Positions 7,803 through 17,224 of a stretch of DNA of 64,000 nt are shown one piece after another. Every line of letters starts with the position of its first letter. Position 1 is the first letter of the stretch. The translations under genes were made by a program, and so were the position numbers. The notes below the pieces were generated by a model. It saw only the letters and a program-made list of their open reading frames with translations. It had not been told where the DNA came from and made no database searches. Source of the stretch: Bradyrhizobium symbiodeficiens (lineage in GTDB: Bacteria; Pseudomonadota; Alphaproteobacteria; Rhizobiales; Xanthobacteraceae); assembly GCF_002266465.3 (NCBI RefSeq), contig NZ_CP029427.2, positions 3,908,501-3,972,500 on the forward strand. The letters are read 5' to 3'.

Positions 7803-8045
7803 TTACTTCCCGGCGGCCTTGCGCAGCGCCTCGTTGATGCGGTCCTGCCAACCGGGGCCGCCCTCCTGAAAGAACTCCAGCACGTCCTGGTCGATGCGCA
7901 GCGTCACCTGCTCCCTGACCCCCGGCGCCACGTTCGGCTTCGGCGGCGCGACCGCGACCCTGGCCGTCACCTTCTTGAACGCCGCCTCGGCCTCCGTCCT
8001 GGCATCGCCAAGCGTGCGCGGCCGCCTCGGTGGTTGATCCGCCAT
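7803..8045 (-). CDS. BrnA-type antitoxin-like protein, orphan
   Basis: The 80-residue protein ends in VTLRIDQDVLEFFQEGGPGWQDRINEALRKAAGK, which matches the ribbon-helix-helix-like C-terminus of BrnA antitoxins (LRLDxxVLxxFxxxGxGWQxRINxxL). In typical modules the BrnT toxin gene lies directly upstream of brnA. Here the gene upstream is cysK, whose stop codon is three bases from this start, and no BrnT-like gene is nearby. It may have lost its toxin and been taken over as a DNA-binding regulator, or be a general BrnA-fold protein. Co-transcription with cysK looks certain. Confidence 0.75.
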   Translation of the reverse strand: MADQPPRRPRTLGDARTEAEAAFKKVTARVAVAPPKPNVAPGVREQVTLRIDQDVLEFFQEGGPGWQDRINEALRKAAGK

Positions 8046-8048
8046 GTG

Positions 8049-9026
<978 letters not shown>

Positions 9027-9249
9027 GATGAACTCCCTGTGACGACTATTTTCAATTCTGTCGCGGCTCTCGCGCAGTTAGAGACAGCTTACGGCGACAC
9101 GCAAGCGGCAATGCCGCACATGTTAAATACGCTGCATCGCAAAATCGCGTGAGCTTTAATTAGCCGAAAACCAACGCATTTGTGTTGCGACCTCGTCAAC
9201 TGATTCTGCTTATGTTAGACTTAGGTCTTGAAGCAGGGAGGTCACCACG

Positions 9250-9468
9250 ATGTCAGCAATCGCTGAAGTGATGTCGACCGTAGCGCTAAGGCGCGATCCG
9301 CGTTGCAGCGAGTTGCCGACCTGTCCCGTCTGCGCCGACTCCATGGTCGCCGCCGAAGCCTCCGCCTACGTCTCCGACCACGTGATCAGCTATCTCTGGA
9401 CCTGCGACAATTGCGGCTACGGCTTCGTCACCAAGCACGCCGTGAAGCAGCGGATGGTGTGCAATTGA
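9250..9468 (+). CDS. Small zinc-ribbon protein, function unknown
   Basis: The 72-residue product has two CxxC knuckles, CPVC (residues about 25-28) and CDNC (about 55-58), separated by some 27 residues, the arrangement of a zinc ribbon. Aromatic residues surround the second knuckle (YLWTCDNCGYGFVTKH). An AGGGAGG ribbon of purines precedes ATG 9250 as ribosome binding site. No enzymatic domain is present. It might be a nucleic-acid-binding or regulatory protein. It converges on tgt, with only 15 bases between stop codons. Confidence 0.65.
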   Translation: MSAIAEVMSTVALRRDPRCSELPTCPVCADSMVAAEASAYVSDHVISYLWTCDNCGYGFVTKHAVKQRMVCN

Positions 9469-9483
9469 GCCTGGACCATTGAT

Positions 9484-10629
9484 CTAGCGCGGGGCGATAT
9501 CGCCCCTCGCCCAGTCCGTGCGCGTACGCTGATAGAACTCGTCGAACCTTCCCTGCGCAATCGCGTCCCTGATGCCCTGCATCAGGAACTGGTAATATGC
9601 GATATTGATCTCCGACAGCAGCATCGCTCCGAGCGTCTCGCCCGCCTTGACGAGATGATGCAGATAGGCGCGCGCGCAGTTGCGCGCCGATGGCCACGAG
9701 CTCTCCTCATCGAGCGGGCGGGGATCGTCGGCGTGGCGCGCGTTGCGCAAATTCACCTGGCCGAAGCGCGTGAAGGCGACGCCGTGCCGGCCATTGCGCG
9801 TCGGCATCACGCAATCGAACATGTCGATGCCGCGCTTGACGGCTTCGAGGATGTCGTCGGGCGTGCCGACGCCCATCAGGTAGCGCGGGCGCTGTTTCGG
9901 CAGCAATGGTGCGGTCTCGTCGATCATCGCCAGCATCACCGCCTGCGGCTCGCCGACGGCAAGGCCGCCGATCGCATAGCCATGGAAGCCGATCGCGACG
10001 AGGCCTTGCGCGCTCTCATGGCGAAGCTGGGGAATGTCGCCGCCCTGCACGATGCCGAACAGCATGTAGCCGTCGGGCGCGCTCTCGAAGGCGCGCTTGC
10101 TGCGCTCGGCCCAGCGCAGCGACAATTGCATCGCGCGCTCGATGTCGGCGCGCTCTGCCGGCAACCGCACGCACTCGTCCATCTGCATGGCGATGTCGGA
10201 GCCGAGCAAGCGCTGCACCTCGATCGAGCGCTCCGGCGACAGCTCGACCTTGGCGCCGTCGATATGGGAGCGGAAGGTGACGGCGTTCTCGGTGACCTTC
10301 CGCAGGTCCGACAGCGACATCACCTGGAAGCCGCCGGAATCCGTCAGCATCGGCCCGTTCCAGCCGGTGAATTTCTGCAGGCCCCCGAGCGCTGCGATGC
10401 GCTCGGCACTCGGACGCAGCATCAAATGATAGGTGTTGCCGAGCACGATGTCGGCGCCGGCATCGCGCACCTCGCGCCAGTGCATGCCCTTCATGGCACC
10501 GGCGGTGCCGACCGGCATGAAGGCGGGGGTGCGCACCACGCCGTGAGGCGTGATCAGGCGCCCGGTCCGCGCGGCACCATCAGTGCCGAGCAATTCAAAG
10601 TGATTGGGAAGATCATGGTTCGGATTCAT
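9484..10629 (-). CDS. tgt: tRNA-guanine transglycosylase, zinc cysteines replaced
   Basis: The 381-residue enzyme exchanges guanine-34 for preQ1 in tRNAs with GUN anticodons, the step before QueA in queuosine synthesis. Catalytic regions are intact: [12 protein letters not shown] (active-site Asp), [14 protein letters not shown] and [14 protein letters not shown] (nucleophile Asp). The C-terminal zinc site is not: the usual C-x-C-x2-C after PLDEE reads SSWPSARN, with Ser, Trp and Ala in the three cysteine positions, while the following AYLHHL is conserved. Start chosen at ATG 10629, which gives the normal N-terminus; an extension to 10665 is unsupported. queA lies 4.5 kb away on the same strand. 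Confidence 0.92.
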   Translation of the reverse strand: MNPNHDLPNHFELLGTDGAARTGRLITPHGVVRTPAFMPVGTAGAMKGMHWREVRDAGADIVLGNTYHLMLRPSAERIAALGGLQKFTGWNGPMLTDSGGFQVMSLSDLRKVTENAVTFRSHIDGAKVELSPERSIEVQRLLGSDIAMQMDECVRLPAERADIERAMQLSLRWAERSKRAFESAPDGYMLFGIVQGGDIPQLRHESAQGLVAIGFHGYAIGGLAVGEPQAVMLAMIDETAPLLPKQRPRYLMGVGTPDDILEAVKRGIDMFDCVMPTRNGRHGVAFTRFGQVNLRNARHADDPRPLDEESSWPSARNCARAYLHHLVKAGETLGAMLLSEINIAYYQFLMQGIRDAIAQGRFDEFYQRTRTDWARGDIAPR

Positions 10630-10739
10630 GGCCGTGCTTATTGCGTGTCGGAGGAAGCCGATCAACCCGCCCCGGCGCCCTGTGCCTCAGGCTGGGACAG
10701 AATTGACCCAGACGTTTCGCGCCGCCGCCCTTGCTAAAC

Positions 10740-10760
10740 AAAACGATACCGTGTAGTTTT
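10740..10760. promoter_or_regulatory. Candidate operator palindrome before the patatin gene
   Basis: An imperfect palindrome centred on 10750 has arms AAAACGATAC and GTGTAGTTTT, with eight of ten positions pairing. A very similar site lies at 12946-12966. Length and symmetry fit a TetR-family operator, and a TetR gene lies between the two sites. Confidence 0.5.
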
Positions 10761-10860
10761 ACCGGTGGGGCTGGACGAGATGCCGCGGCAACTTTGCCGG
10801 CGGCGGTAGATGCGTGATCGCCAGCCACCGACAATGCCCTTCCCTTCAGGTTCGACTGAC

Positions 10861-12018
10861 ATGTCCGGTCCCTCGCCTGGCCGGAAAAGGCAGGCAGGCG
10901 CACACCTGGCAGCATTCCTGGTTCTGACGTGCAGCCTGGTGCTCGGCGCCTGCACCTCCCTGCCGCGTACGCCCTACACGGCCGCCGAAGCCAGCACATC
11001 GCGCGTGCTCGATATCGACGGCCTCAGGCGCTACGCCGACGACCCCGTCACCAAATTCAGCTTCGAGAAGAACACCGGCACCGCGACGAGGTCCTATCTG
11101 GCGCTGTCCGGCGGCGGCGCCGATGGCGCCTACGGCGTCGGCGTTCTCAACGGCTGGACCGCGGCCCGAACCCGCCCCGCCTTCTCCGTCGTCTCGGGCG
11201 TGAGCACCGGCGGCCTGATCGCGCCGTTTGCGTATCTCGGCTCGCAATACGACGACACGCTGAAGGAGGTCTATACCAGCGGCATCGCCGAGAGCCTGCT
11301 GAACGATCCCAGCATCATGCGCGTGCTGTTCGGATCCGGCCTGTTCGGCAACACACGGCTGCGCGAACTGGTGGCGCGCTATGTCGGGCCGGAGGTCATG
11401 GCGCAAGTCGCGCGCGAGAATGCCAAGGGCCGGAAGCTGCTGGTGGTGACGACCGATCTCGACACCCAGCGCACCGCGATCTGGGACATGGGCAAGATCG
11501 CCGCGGTCGGCACGCCCGAGGCGCTGAAGCTGTTTCGCGACGTGATGGCGGCCTCCGCCAGCATTCCCCTGGTGTTTCCGCCGATCATGATCGACGCCGA
11601 GGGCGAGGGCCGCAAGTTTCAGGAGATGCATGTCGACGGCGGCGTGACCGCGCCAGTGCTGACGCTGCCGGAAGCCCTGCTGTTCCAGGGCAGCCGATTA
11701 CCGGGTAGTGCAAAGATGGACATCTACATCCTCGTCAACAAGAAGATCGAGCGCAACTTCGAGCTGGTCTCCAACGGCACCATCGACGTCGCCTCGCGCA
11801 GCCTGTCGGCGATCACCCAGTCGCAGACGCGCTCGATCATCTTCTCGACTTACGATTTCGCCAAGCGCAACCGTCTCGGCTTCCACCTCTCCTACATCGC
11901 GCGCGAGTACCCGGCGCCGCCCTCGGAAGGATTCGATACCGCCTATATGCGGGCGCTCTACCAATACGGATATGACAAGGCCGCTGCCGGTCAGGCCTGG
12001 AGCTCGACGGTGCCGTGA
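10861..12018 (+). CDS. Patatin-like phospholipase lipoprotein
   Basis: From ATG 10861 the product is 385 residues. A basic N-terminus and hydrophobic segment end in lipobox LVLGAC (Cys31), so it is a lipoprotein facing the periplasm. The patatin domain shows the oxyanion loop LSGGGADGAYGVG, nucleophile elbow SGVSTGG with Ser115, and the catalytic Asp in VDGGV. Patatins are Ser-Asp dyad lipid acyl hydrolases. In-frame starts at 10810 and 10834 exist but would bury the signal peptide deeper. A palindromic site lies 100 bases upstream, and a TetR gene follows 120 bases downstream. Confidence 0.87.
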   Translation: MSGPSPGRKRQAGAHLAAFLVLTCSLVLGACTSLPRTPYTAAEASTSRVLDIDGLRRYADDPVTKFSFEKNTGTATRSYLALSGGGADGAYGVGVLNGWTAARTRPAFSVVSGVSTGGLIAPFAYLGSQYDDTLKEVYTSGIAESLLNDPSIMRVLFGSGLFGNTRLRELVARYVGPEVMAQVARENAKGRKLLVVTTDLDTQRTAIWDMGKIAAVGTPEALKLFRDVMAASASIPLVFPPIMIDAEGEGRKFQEMHVDGGVTAPVLTLPEALLFQGSRLPGSAKMDIYILVNKKIERNFELVSNGTIDVASRSLSAITQSQTRSIIFSTYDFAKRNRLGFHLSYIAREYPAPPSEGFDTAYMRALYQYGYDKAAAGQAWSSTVP

Positions 12019-12139
12019 GACGGAACGAGGCCCTGACGAAACCGTTGACGATACGGCCAATTCGGCCAGTTTCGCCATGACGCCCCGGCTCCTGCGCGAT
12101 ATAGAAACTAATGTCAGAAACGCGCAGGAATCAGTGGGC

Positions 12140-12886
12140 ATGGGATTGACTGCGACCAGGACAAAACCGGCTGTGCCGAGGCGCGAGGTGCCGAAATCCC
12201 GTGGCGGCCGGCCGACAAAAACCGCCGCCATCGAGCGCGACCAGCGGCTGATCGAGGTCGCCACCCGCCTGTTCCTGGACCGCGGCTTCGACGCCACCTC
12301 GCTCGACGCGGTCGCGGAAGCGGCCCGGGTCAGCAAGCCCACCGTCTATTCCCGCTATGGCGACAAGCGCGGCCTGTTTGCCGCTGTGCTGAGGCGCGAG
12401 ATTGCGCGCTGGCTTGCGCCGCTGTCGGCCGCTGCCGAGACGCAGCTCTCCAGCGCCTCCGACATCTCGGTCGAGCAGCGCCTTGTCGAGATCGGGCGCG
12501 AGATGCTGACATTCACCTGCGGACCCGATGCCGTCGCGTTCAGCCGCATGATGACGTCGCAGGCGATCAACTTCCCCGACGTCGCCAAGCTCGGCAAGGA
12601 GGAAGGCTGGCTCAAGGCTGTCGACGCCACCGCGCGCTTCTTTGACCGTCTGGTGGCGCAGGGCGCGCTCGACATCGAGGACACCACCATCGCAGCCGAG
12701 GTTTTTCTCGACGTGGTCGTCGGTCACACCCACCGCCTGGCGACGTTCGGAACGGCGCTCGAGATGAAGCCCGCCGAAAAGCGCATGCGCACGGCCATCA
12801 AGCTGTTCCTCGCCGGTGCGCTGGGACCTGCCGACCGCGTCCAGGGCACCACCAAAGGCTCGTCGCGGCGACGCCCCGCGCGCTGA
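12140..12886 (+). CDS. TetR/AcrR-family transcriptional regulator
   Basis: The 248-residue protein has an N-terminal helix-turn-helix (residues about 45-80: TSLDAVAEAARVSKPTVYSRYGDKRGLFAAVL), diagnostic of TetR regulators, followed by an all-helical ligand-binding domain. ATG 12140 is chosen because AGGAA lies nine bases before it; an earlier ATG at 12077 is possible. A 34-residue basic leader precedes the domain. It probably represses its own unit and the adjacent patatin and PepSY genes through the two related palindromes at 10740 and 12946. The ligand is unknown. Confidence 0.85.
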   Translation: MGLTATRTKPAVPRREVPKSRGGRPTKTAAIERDQRLIEVATRLFLDRGFDATSLDAVAEAARVSKPTVYSRYGDKRGLFAAVLRREIARWLAPLSAAAETQLSSASDISVEQRLVEIGREMLTFTCGPDAVAFSRMMTSQAINFPDVAKLGKEEGWLKAVDATARFFDRLVAQGALDIEDTTIAAEVFLDVVVGHTHRLATFGTALEMKPAEKRMRTAIKLFLAGALGPADRVQGTTKGSSRRRPAR

Positions 12887-12945
12887 CAATTCCGTGAGAT
12901 TGCCCGCCTTCCGCAACGGAACCTGCCTGCGCCGTTGACCAAAAT

Positions 12946-12966
12946 AAAACGATACGGTATGGTTTA
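12946..12966. promoter_or_regulatory. Candidate operator palindrome before the PepSY gene
   Basis: Arms AAAACGATAC and GTATGGTTTA around a central G pair at eight of ten positions. The left arm is identical to that at 10740. A further partial copy, AAGCGATACGG, follows at 12972-12982. Confidence 0.5.
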
Positions 12967-13137
12967 GTTATAAGCGATACGGACCGCTTTTTTCACCAGC
13001 CCCAAAGGTGGCCCGTACCGCTAGATCGCCGTGCCGGGTACAGCCCGCCCACGACGTTCCGCGGCCGGCCGACGCCCAAGGCCGGCCGCGAATTCTTTAC
13101 GATCATCCGGCACACTCGCTGGCCGAGGGTTTCGAGC

Positions 13138-13734
13138 ATGACGACAGCCAAACGACATATCTCGCGACTGCTTGCGACCGCCCTGTCCGCGCTCCTCATC
13201 GCCGCACCGGCCCGGGCAATCGTCTCCACGGGCACGCCGACCGCCCTTCACAGCGACACAGATGGTGATGCCGATGCCGACCGCCGGGCCATCAGCCGCG
13301 AGATCGAGCGCTTCCGCAGTTCGTCGATCTCCATCAGCCAGGCGATGTCGATTGCCGAAGCCCGGCACGCCGGCGCCACCACGGCGGATGTGAGTTTCGA
13401 CGGGGCGGACGGGGTGCCGGTGTATCGGGTGAAGACCCTGCAAAACGACCGGATCTGGCGCCACACCATCAATGCGACGACCGGCGAGCTGGTCGGCGGC
13501 GAAGCCGCCTTCCCCCTCGCCGAGCTCGACCACGAGGATCGTGACAACCTCGCAGCGCTCGGTGCGATCAGGCACCGCCTGGCTGAGGCCGTGCGCGTCG
13601 CCGAACGCGCCGCCTCGGGCAAGGCGATCAGCGGCGGGTTGGTGCGCGAACGCGGCCGGCTCAATTTTTCGATCGTCGTCGTCAGCGGCGACGATCTCAA
13701 GGAGGTCACCCTCGAGCCCCCGGGCGCCAAATAG
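13138..13734 (+). CDS. Secreted PepSY-domain protein
   Basis: The 198-residue product has a signal peptide (LLATALSALLIAAPARA) and two PepSY-like units. The first spans about residues 60-120 (SISQAMSIAEARHAGATTADVSF, then VPVYRVKTLQND and a DATTG-like NATTGELVGGE). The second spans about 140-195 (RLAEAVRVAERAASGKAISG, then LNFSIVVVSGDDLKEVTLEP). PepSY domains are usually found in periplasmic peptidase inhibitors or signalling proteins. It stands between a candidate TetR operator and the asd promoter region. Confidence 0.75.
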   Translation: MTTAKRHISRLLATALSALLIAAPARAIVSTGTPTALHSDTDGDADADRRAISREIERFRSSSISISQAMSIAEARHAGATTADVSFDGADGVPVYRVKTLQNDRIWRHTINATTGELVGGEAAFPLAELDHEDRDNLAALGAIRHRLAEAVRVAERAASGKAISGGLVRERGRLNFSIVVVSGDDLKEVTLEPPGAK

Positions 13735-13773
13735 CGGGAGGCCGGCCCCGGCATCGACCGGGGTGAAAGGGCA

Positions 13774-13802
13774 TTGACGGGCGCAAGACTCTCCCGCATA
13801 AG
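13774..13802 (+). promoter_or_regulatory. Predicted promoter of the asd leader
   Basis: TTGACG (13774-13779) and CATAAG (13797-13802) are spaced by 17 bases. Transcription should begin at about 13808-13811, so the leader ATG at 13811 would be at or next to the 5' end of the mRNA. Confidence 0.5.
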
Positions 13803-13810
13803 TCGCCGCC

Positions 13811-13943
13811 ATGTTCACGACCACCAAACGCACGACCAAAACCACCACGGCCTCAGGGGCCCGGGAGGCGTGCGCGCGTAGTCGTCGACTAGAACGCAAT
13901 CCACTCTACCGAAGCCCCGCCCATGATGGTCCGGGGCTTTTTT
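13811..13943 (+). promoter_or_regulatory. Possible threonine attenuator leader of asd
   Basis: An ATG at 13811 opens MFTTTKRTTKTTTASG, in which eight of the first thirteen codons are threonine. It is followed by a hairpin (GCCTC 13850-13854 with GAGGC 13865-13869) and an intrinsic terminator at 13912-13943, ending 32 bases before the asd start. Threonine is an end product of the Asd pathway, so this is the arrangement of a transcription attenuator. Oddly, the leader frame has no stop and stays open into asd. Confidence 0.55.
13912..13943 (+). terminator. Intrinsic terminator between leader and asd
   Basis: AAGCCCCG (13912-13919) pairs with CGGGGCTT (13932-13939) and is followed by an uninterrupted T run to 13943. 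Its position inside the asd transcript suggests conditional read-through. Confidence 0.75.
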
Positions 13944-13975
13944 GTTGTCTAGATTTCAAACGCATGGAGGACAAA

Positions 13976-15001
13976 GTGAGTAACGATCCCGTCGTCGCGA
14001 TTGTCGGCGTCACCGGTGCGGTGGGCGCCGAATTCATCGCCACCATGGACAAGCGCGGCTTTCGCGTCGGCAAGCTGAAGGCACTGGCCAGCGCCCGCTC
14101 GGCCGGCAAGACGGTGTCGTTCCGCGGCCAGCCGGTCGTGATCGAGGAGCTCAATGAGCGCTCGTTCGAAGGCGTCGACATCGCCCTGTTCTCCGCCGGC
14201 GGCAGCATCTCCCGGAAGTATGCGCCGATCGCGGTCAAGTCGGGCGCGGTCGTGGTCGACAACTCCTCCGCCTTCCGCATGGACCCGAACGTGCCGCTGG
14301 TGATCCCCGAGATCAACGCCAACCGGATTCGCGACCACAAGGGCATCATCGCCAATCCGAACTGCGCCGCCATCACCGCGCTGGTGCCGCTGTGGCCGAT
14401 CCACCAGAAGAACCGTATCAAGCGTGTCATCATCTCGACCTACCAGGCCGCGTCCGGCGCCGGCGCCGCCGCGATGGAGGAGCTGGTCGAATCCACGCGC
14501 GCCAATCTCAACGGGCAGGTCTATACGCCGAAGGTGATGCCGCATCCCTACGCGTTCAACCTCTTCAATCACAACACCGCCGTCGATCCCGACACCGGTT
14601 ACAACGACGAAGAGACCAAGGTCATCAAGGAGACCCGCAAGATCTTCGAGGACGAGAAAATCGCCATCGGCGTCACCTGCGTGCGCGTGCCGGTGCTGCG
14701 CGCCCATTGCGAGGCCATCACCTTCGAATGCGAGAAGCCGATCAGCGAGGACCAGGTCCGCGCTATCATGGCGCAGGCGCCCGGCGTGAAGGTGGTCGAC
14801 GACCGCGCCAAGAACTACTTCCCGATGCCGATCGACGCCTCGGGCCAGGACGACGTCCTGGTCGGCCGTATCCGCAAGGATCTGAGCGATCCCTCAGGGC
14901 ATTCGATCTCGATGTTCGTTGCGGCGGATCAATTGCTCAAGGGCGCGGCGCTGAACGCGGTGCAGATCGCGGAGCTACTGCCGCAGCGGGTGATGGCGTA
15001 A
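13976..15001 (+). CDS. asd: Aspartate-semialdehyde dehydrogenase
   Basis: From GTG 13976 the enzyme is 341 residues, the usual length. It reduces aspartyl phosphate to aspartate semialdehyde, the branch point to threonine, methionine, lysine and diaminopimelate. Seen are the NADP loop VGVTGAVGAEF, active-site Cys130 in IANPNCAAI, QAASGAGAAAMEEL, and the substrate Arg/His region VRVPVLRAHCEA. GTG 13976 is preferred over ATG 13964 because a strong GGAGG (13966-13970) sits five bases before it. Expression may be controlled by the upstream Thr-rich leader and terminator. Confidence 0.93.
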   Translation: MSNDPVVAIVGVTGAVGAEFIATMDKRGFRVGKLKALASARSAGKTVSFRGQPVVIEELNERSFEGVDIALFSAGGSISRKYAPIAVKSGAVVVDNSSAFRMDPNVPLVIPEINANRIRDHKGIIANPNCAAITALVPLWPIHQKNRIKRVIISTYQAASGAGAAAMEELVESTRANLNGQVYTPKVMPHPYAFNLFNHNTAVDPDTGYNDEETKVIKETRKIFEDEKIAIGVTCVRVPVLRAHCEAITFECEKPISEDQVRAIMAQAPGVKVVDDRAKNYFPMPIDASGQDDVLVGRIRKDLSDPSGHSISMFVAADQLLKGAALNAVQIAELLPQRVMA

Positions 15002-15024
15002 CGGATGTCGTAGCAACCGGTATC

Positions 15025-15116
15025 GTAGGGTGGGCAAAGGCGCGCAAGCGCCGTGCCCACCACTCTCGCCCCTTAATCAAAAAAGACGTGGGCACGCTTC
15101 GCTTTGCCCACCCTAC
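15025..15116. repeat. Intergenic palindrome (GTAGGGTGGGCAAAG family)
   Basis: Outer arms GTAGGGTGGGCAAAG and CTTTGCCCACCCTAC are perfect inverted repeats, with inner GTGGGCAC-type arms. The right end supplies the stop codon of queA. It belongs to the set of Bradyrhizobium-like dispersed palindromes in this window. Confidence 0.8.
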
Positions 15117-16186
15117 AGCACCGCTCGAAACAACAGACACGCATCGCCATACGAATAGAAGCGATATCCATTCGCGATCGCATGCGCATAGGCCCGCTTC
15201 ATCGTCTCCAGCCCCGAAAACGCCGACACCAGCATGAACAGCGTCGACTTCGGCAGATGGAAATTCGTCATCAAAATATCGACCGCGCGGAAGCGATAGC
15301 CGGGCGTGATGAAGATCGAGGTCTCGGCCGCGAACGGCTGAATCGTGCCGTCCTCGCGCGCTGCACTCTCGAGCAGGCGCAATGACGTGGTGCCGACGGC
15401 GACGATGCGGCCGCCGTCCTTCCGTGCGCTGTTGAGCCGCTCCGCTGTCTCCGCCGAGATCGTGCCCCACTCGGCATGCATCTTGTGGCCTTCGGTATCG
15501 TCGACCTTGACCGGCAGGAAGGTCCCTGCCCCGACATGCAGCGTCACGCGGTTGACGCCGACGCCGCGGTCACGCAGCGCCTGCTCCAGCGCCGGGGTAA
15601 AATGCAGGCCCGCGGTCGGCGCGGCGACCGCGCCTTCGTTCGCCGCGAACATGGTCTGGTAATCGGCGAGGTCCTGCTCGTCGGGCGTGCGCTTGGAGGC
15701 GATGTAGGGCGGCAGCGGCGGGCTGCCGAGATCGGCGATGGCCTGGTCCAGCGCCGGGCCGTGGAACGAGAACGACAGCGTCACTTCGCCCTCTAAGCCC
15801 TTGGCTTCGACCTCGGCATCGAGATGCCCGAGCAGGCAGACCTTGCCTTCATTGCCGAAACGGATGCGGTCGCCGGCCGTGAGCTTCTTCGCCGGCTTCA
15901 CCAGCGCCTGCCAGCGCGAGCCGTCGAGCCGCTTGATTAGCGTCGCCTCGATCTTCGGCTCGGTCTCGCGGCCGATGCGGCGACCCTTCAATTGCGCGGC
16001 GATCACCTTGGTGTCGTTGACGACGAGCTGGTCGCCCGGCTGCAGCCATTGTGCGAGGTCGGCGATGGTCTGGTCGCGCAGCGCGCCGTTCTCCACGACC
16101 AGCATCTTCGCGGAGTCGCGCGGGCTCGCAGGGCGCAACGCGATGCGCTCGGCGGGAAGGTCGAAATCGAACAGGTCGGTGCGCAT
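15113..16186 (-). CDS. queA: S-adenosylmethionine:tRNA ribosyltransferase-isomerase
   Basis: The 357-residue enzyme converts preQ1-modified tRNA to epoxyqueuosine tRNA using the ribosyl group of AdoMet. Family blocks visible are the start [55 protein letters not shown], and [22 protein letters not shown] near the end. ATG 16186 gives the standard N-terminus; the frame runs further upstream through a repeat without similarity. Its last codons lie in an intergenic palindrome. It follows the cyclophilin genes, as in other alphaproteobacteria. Confidence 0.95.
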   Translation of the reverse strand: MRTDLFDFDLPAERIALRPASPRDSAKMLVVENGALRDQTIADLAQWLQPGDQLVVNDTKVIAAQLKGRRIGRETEPKIEATLIKRLDGSRWQALVKPAKKLTAGDRIRFGNEGKVCLLGHLDAEVEAKGLEGEVTLSFSFHGPALDQAIADLGSPPLPPYIASKRTPDEQDLADYQTMFAANEGAVAAPTAGLHFTPALEQALRDRGVGVNRVTLHVGAGTFLPVKVDDTEGHKMHAEWGTISAETAERLNSARKDGGRIVAVGTTSLRLLESAAREDGTIQPFAAETSIFITPGYRFRAVDILMTNFHLPKSTLFMLVSAFSGLETMKRAYAHAIANGYRFYSYGDACLLFRAVL

Positions 16187-16211
16187 GTCGGGCGAGTGCC
16201 GTGCAGTCGGA

Positions 16212-16319
16212 CCCTCATGGTGAGGAGGCGCGTAGCGCCGTCTCGAACCATGAAAGCCGAGCTGCAGCAGCGGGGCCTTCATCCTTCGAGACGCGCGTTC
16301 CGCGCTCCTCAGGATGAGG
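16212..16319. repeat. Dispersed palindromic repeat
   Basis: The sequence begins CCCTCATGGTGAGGAGGCGCG and ends CGCGCTCCTCAGGATGAGG, with GCGCCGTCTCGAACCATG and CATCCTTCGAGACGCGCG inside forming imperfect inverted arms. It fills the gap between ppiB and queA and resembles a common Bradyrhizobium intergenic repeat. Confidence 0.7.
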
Positions 16320-16328
16320 ATCGAGCGA

Positions 16329-16793
16329 TTACTCCTTGTCCGCGGCCATCCGCGCCTTGACGATCTTGTCGGGGTTCTGCACCGGCTCGCCGCGCTTGAT
16401 CTTGTCGACGTTTTCCATGCCCTCGGTGACCTTGCCCCACACCGTGTACTGGTTGTCGAGGAAGCGGGCGTCGTCGAAGCAGATGAAGAACTGGCTGTCG
16501 CCGGAATCCGGGCTCGCGGCGCGCGCCATCGACGTGGTGCCGCGCACATGCGGCTCCTTGTTGAACTCGGCCTTCAGCTTCTTGCCGGAGCCGCCGGTGC
16601 CGGTGCCCTGCGGGCAGCCGGTCTGCGCCATGAAGCCGTCGATCACGCGGTGGAACACGATGCCGTCGTAAAAGCCCTCACGGACCAGTTCCTTGATGCG
16701 CGCGACATGGCCGGGCGCGAGGTCGGGCCGCATCTCGATTGTGACCGGGCCCTGCGTGGTCTCGAGGATCAGGGTGTTTTCGGTGGCGCTCAT
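16329..16793 (-). CDS. ppiB: Cytoplasmic peptidyl-prolyl cis-trans isomerase (cyclophilin)
   Basis: The 154-residue cyclophilin lacks a signal peptide and so acts in the cytoplasm. Active-site blocks are [22 protein letters not shown] (catalytic Arg), [11 protein letters not shown] and [12 protein letters not shown]. It catalyses X-Pro isomerisation during protein folding. Its ATG overlaps the TGA of the upstream gene (ATGA), indicating translational coupling. A second, exported cyclophilin is encoded 430 bases upstream in the same run of genes. Confidence 0.92.
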   Translation of the reverse strand: MSATENTLILETTQGPVTIEMRPDLAPGHVARIKELVREGFYDGIVFHRVIDGFMAQTGCPQGTGTGGSGKKLKAEFNKEPHVRGTTSMARAASPDSGDSQFFICFDDARFLDNQYTVWGKVTEGMENVDKIKRGEPVQNPDKIVKARMAADKE

Positions 16794-17215
16794 GCTCGTC
16801 TCTCTTGCGTTGGAGGTGAAGTCTTGTCAGGTGACGTTTTGCGGCTGCGGAACTGGATCGCGAATGGACGTCCCGCAGCGGCGCCGGCCATTGCATCGGT
16901 AAATGGCATCGGCGTGCAGCGTTGCAACGCCTCCATCACCGCGATCCGGTATTGCAGCCGGTCATTGTCGGAGGCCTCCGCGGATTCATAGGAGATCCTC
17001 GGATGGCCCAGAATGTCGCCGGACCGGTTAAAGCTCACGACGACGGTGATGTCGAGTGGGCGGGCCTTGGCGACCGGCGGCGGTTTCCAGCAGGTCCGCA
17101 GATGCCGGAAGATGTCCTGGATGGTGTTGACCTGCCCATCCTCTGCGGCCGCACCGGACAGGCCGAACAGCAGCAATGCGGCAACCAGCACGAGCTTGTC
17201 GCCGCAGCGCGCCAT
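16790..17215 (-). CDS. Secreted protein of unknown function between two cyclophilin genes
   Basis: The 141-residue product has a signal peptide (LVLVAALLLFGLSGAAA-ED). The mature chain contains IFRHLRTCWKPPP, then DITVVVSFNRSGDILGHPRISYES and MEALQRCTPMPFTDA. This resembles the TonB/TolA C-terminal fold (cysteine pair, VxVxxxxxGxI pattern), so a periplasmic interaction domain is plausible. It is sandwiched between genes for an exported and a cytoplasmic cyclophilin, with an ATGA overlap to the latter, which suggests an envelope-folding unit. Confidence 0.7.
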   Translation of the reverse strand: MARCGDKLVLVAALLLFGLSGAAAEDGQVNTIQDIFRHLRTCWKPPPVAKARPLDITVVVSFNRSGDILGHPRISYESAEASDNDRLQYRIAVMEALQRCTPMPFTDAMAGAAAGRPFAIQFRSRKTSPDKTSPPTQERRA

Positions 17216-17224
17216 CGCAATCTC

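Noticed and set aside
13811-13975. N-terminal extension of Asd
   Set aside because: It contains an intrinsic terminator and Thr run, and Asd of normal length starts at GTG 13976 after GGAGG. I treat the extension as leader.
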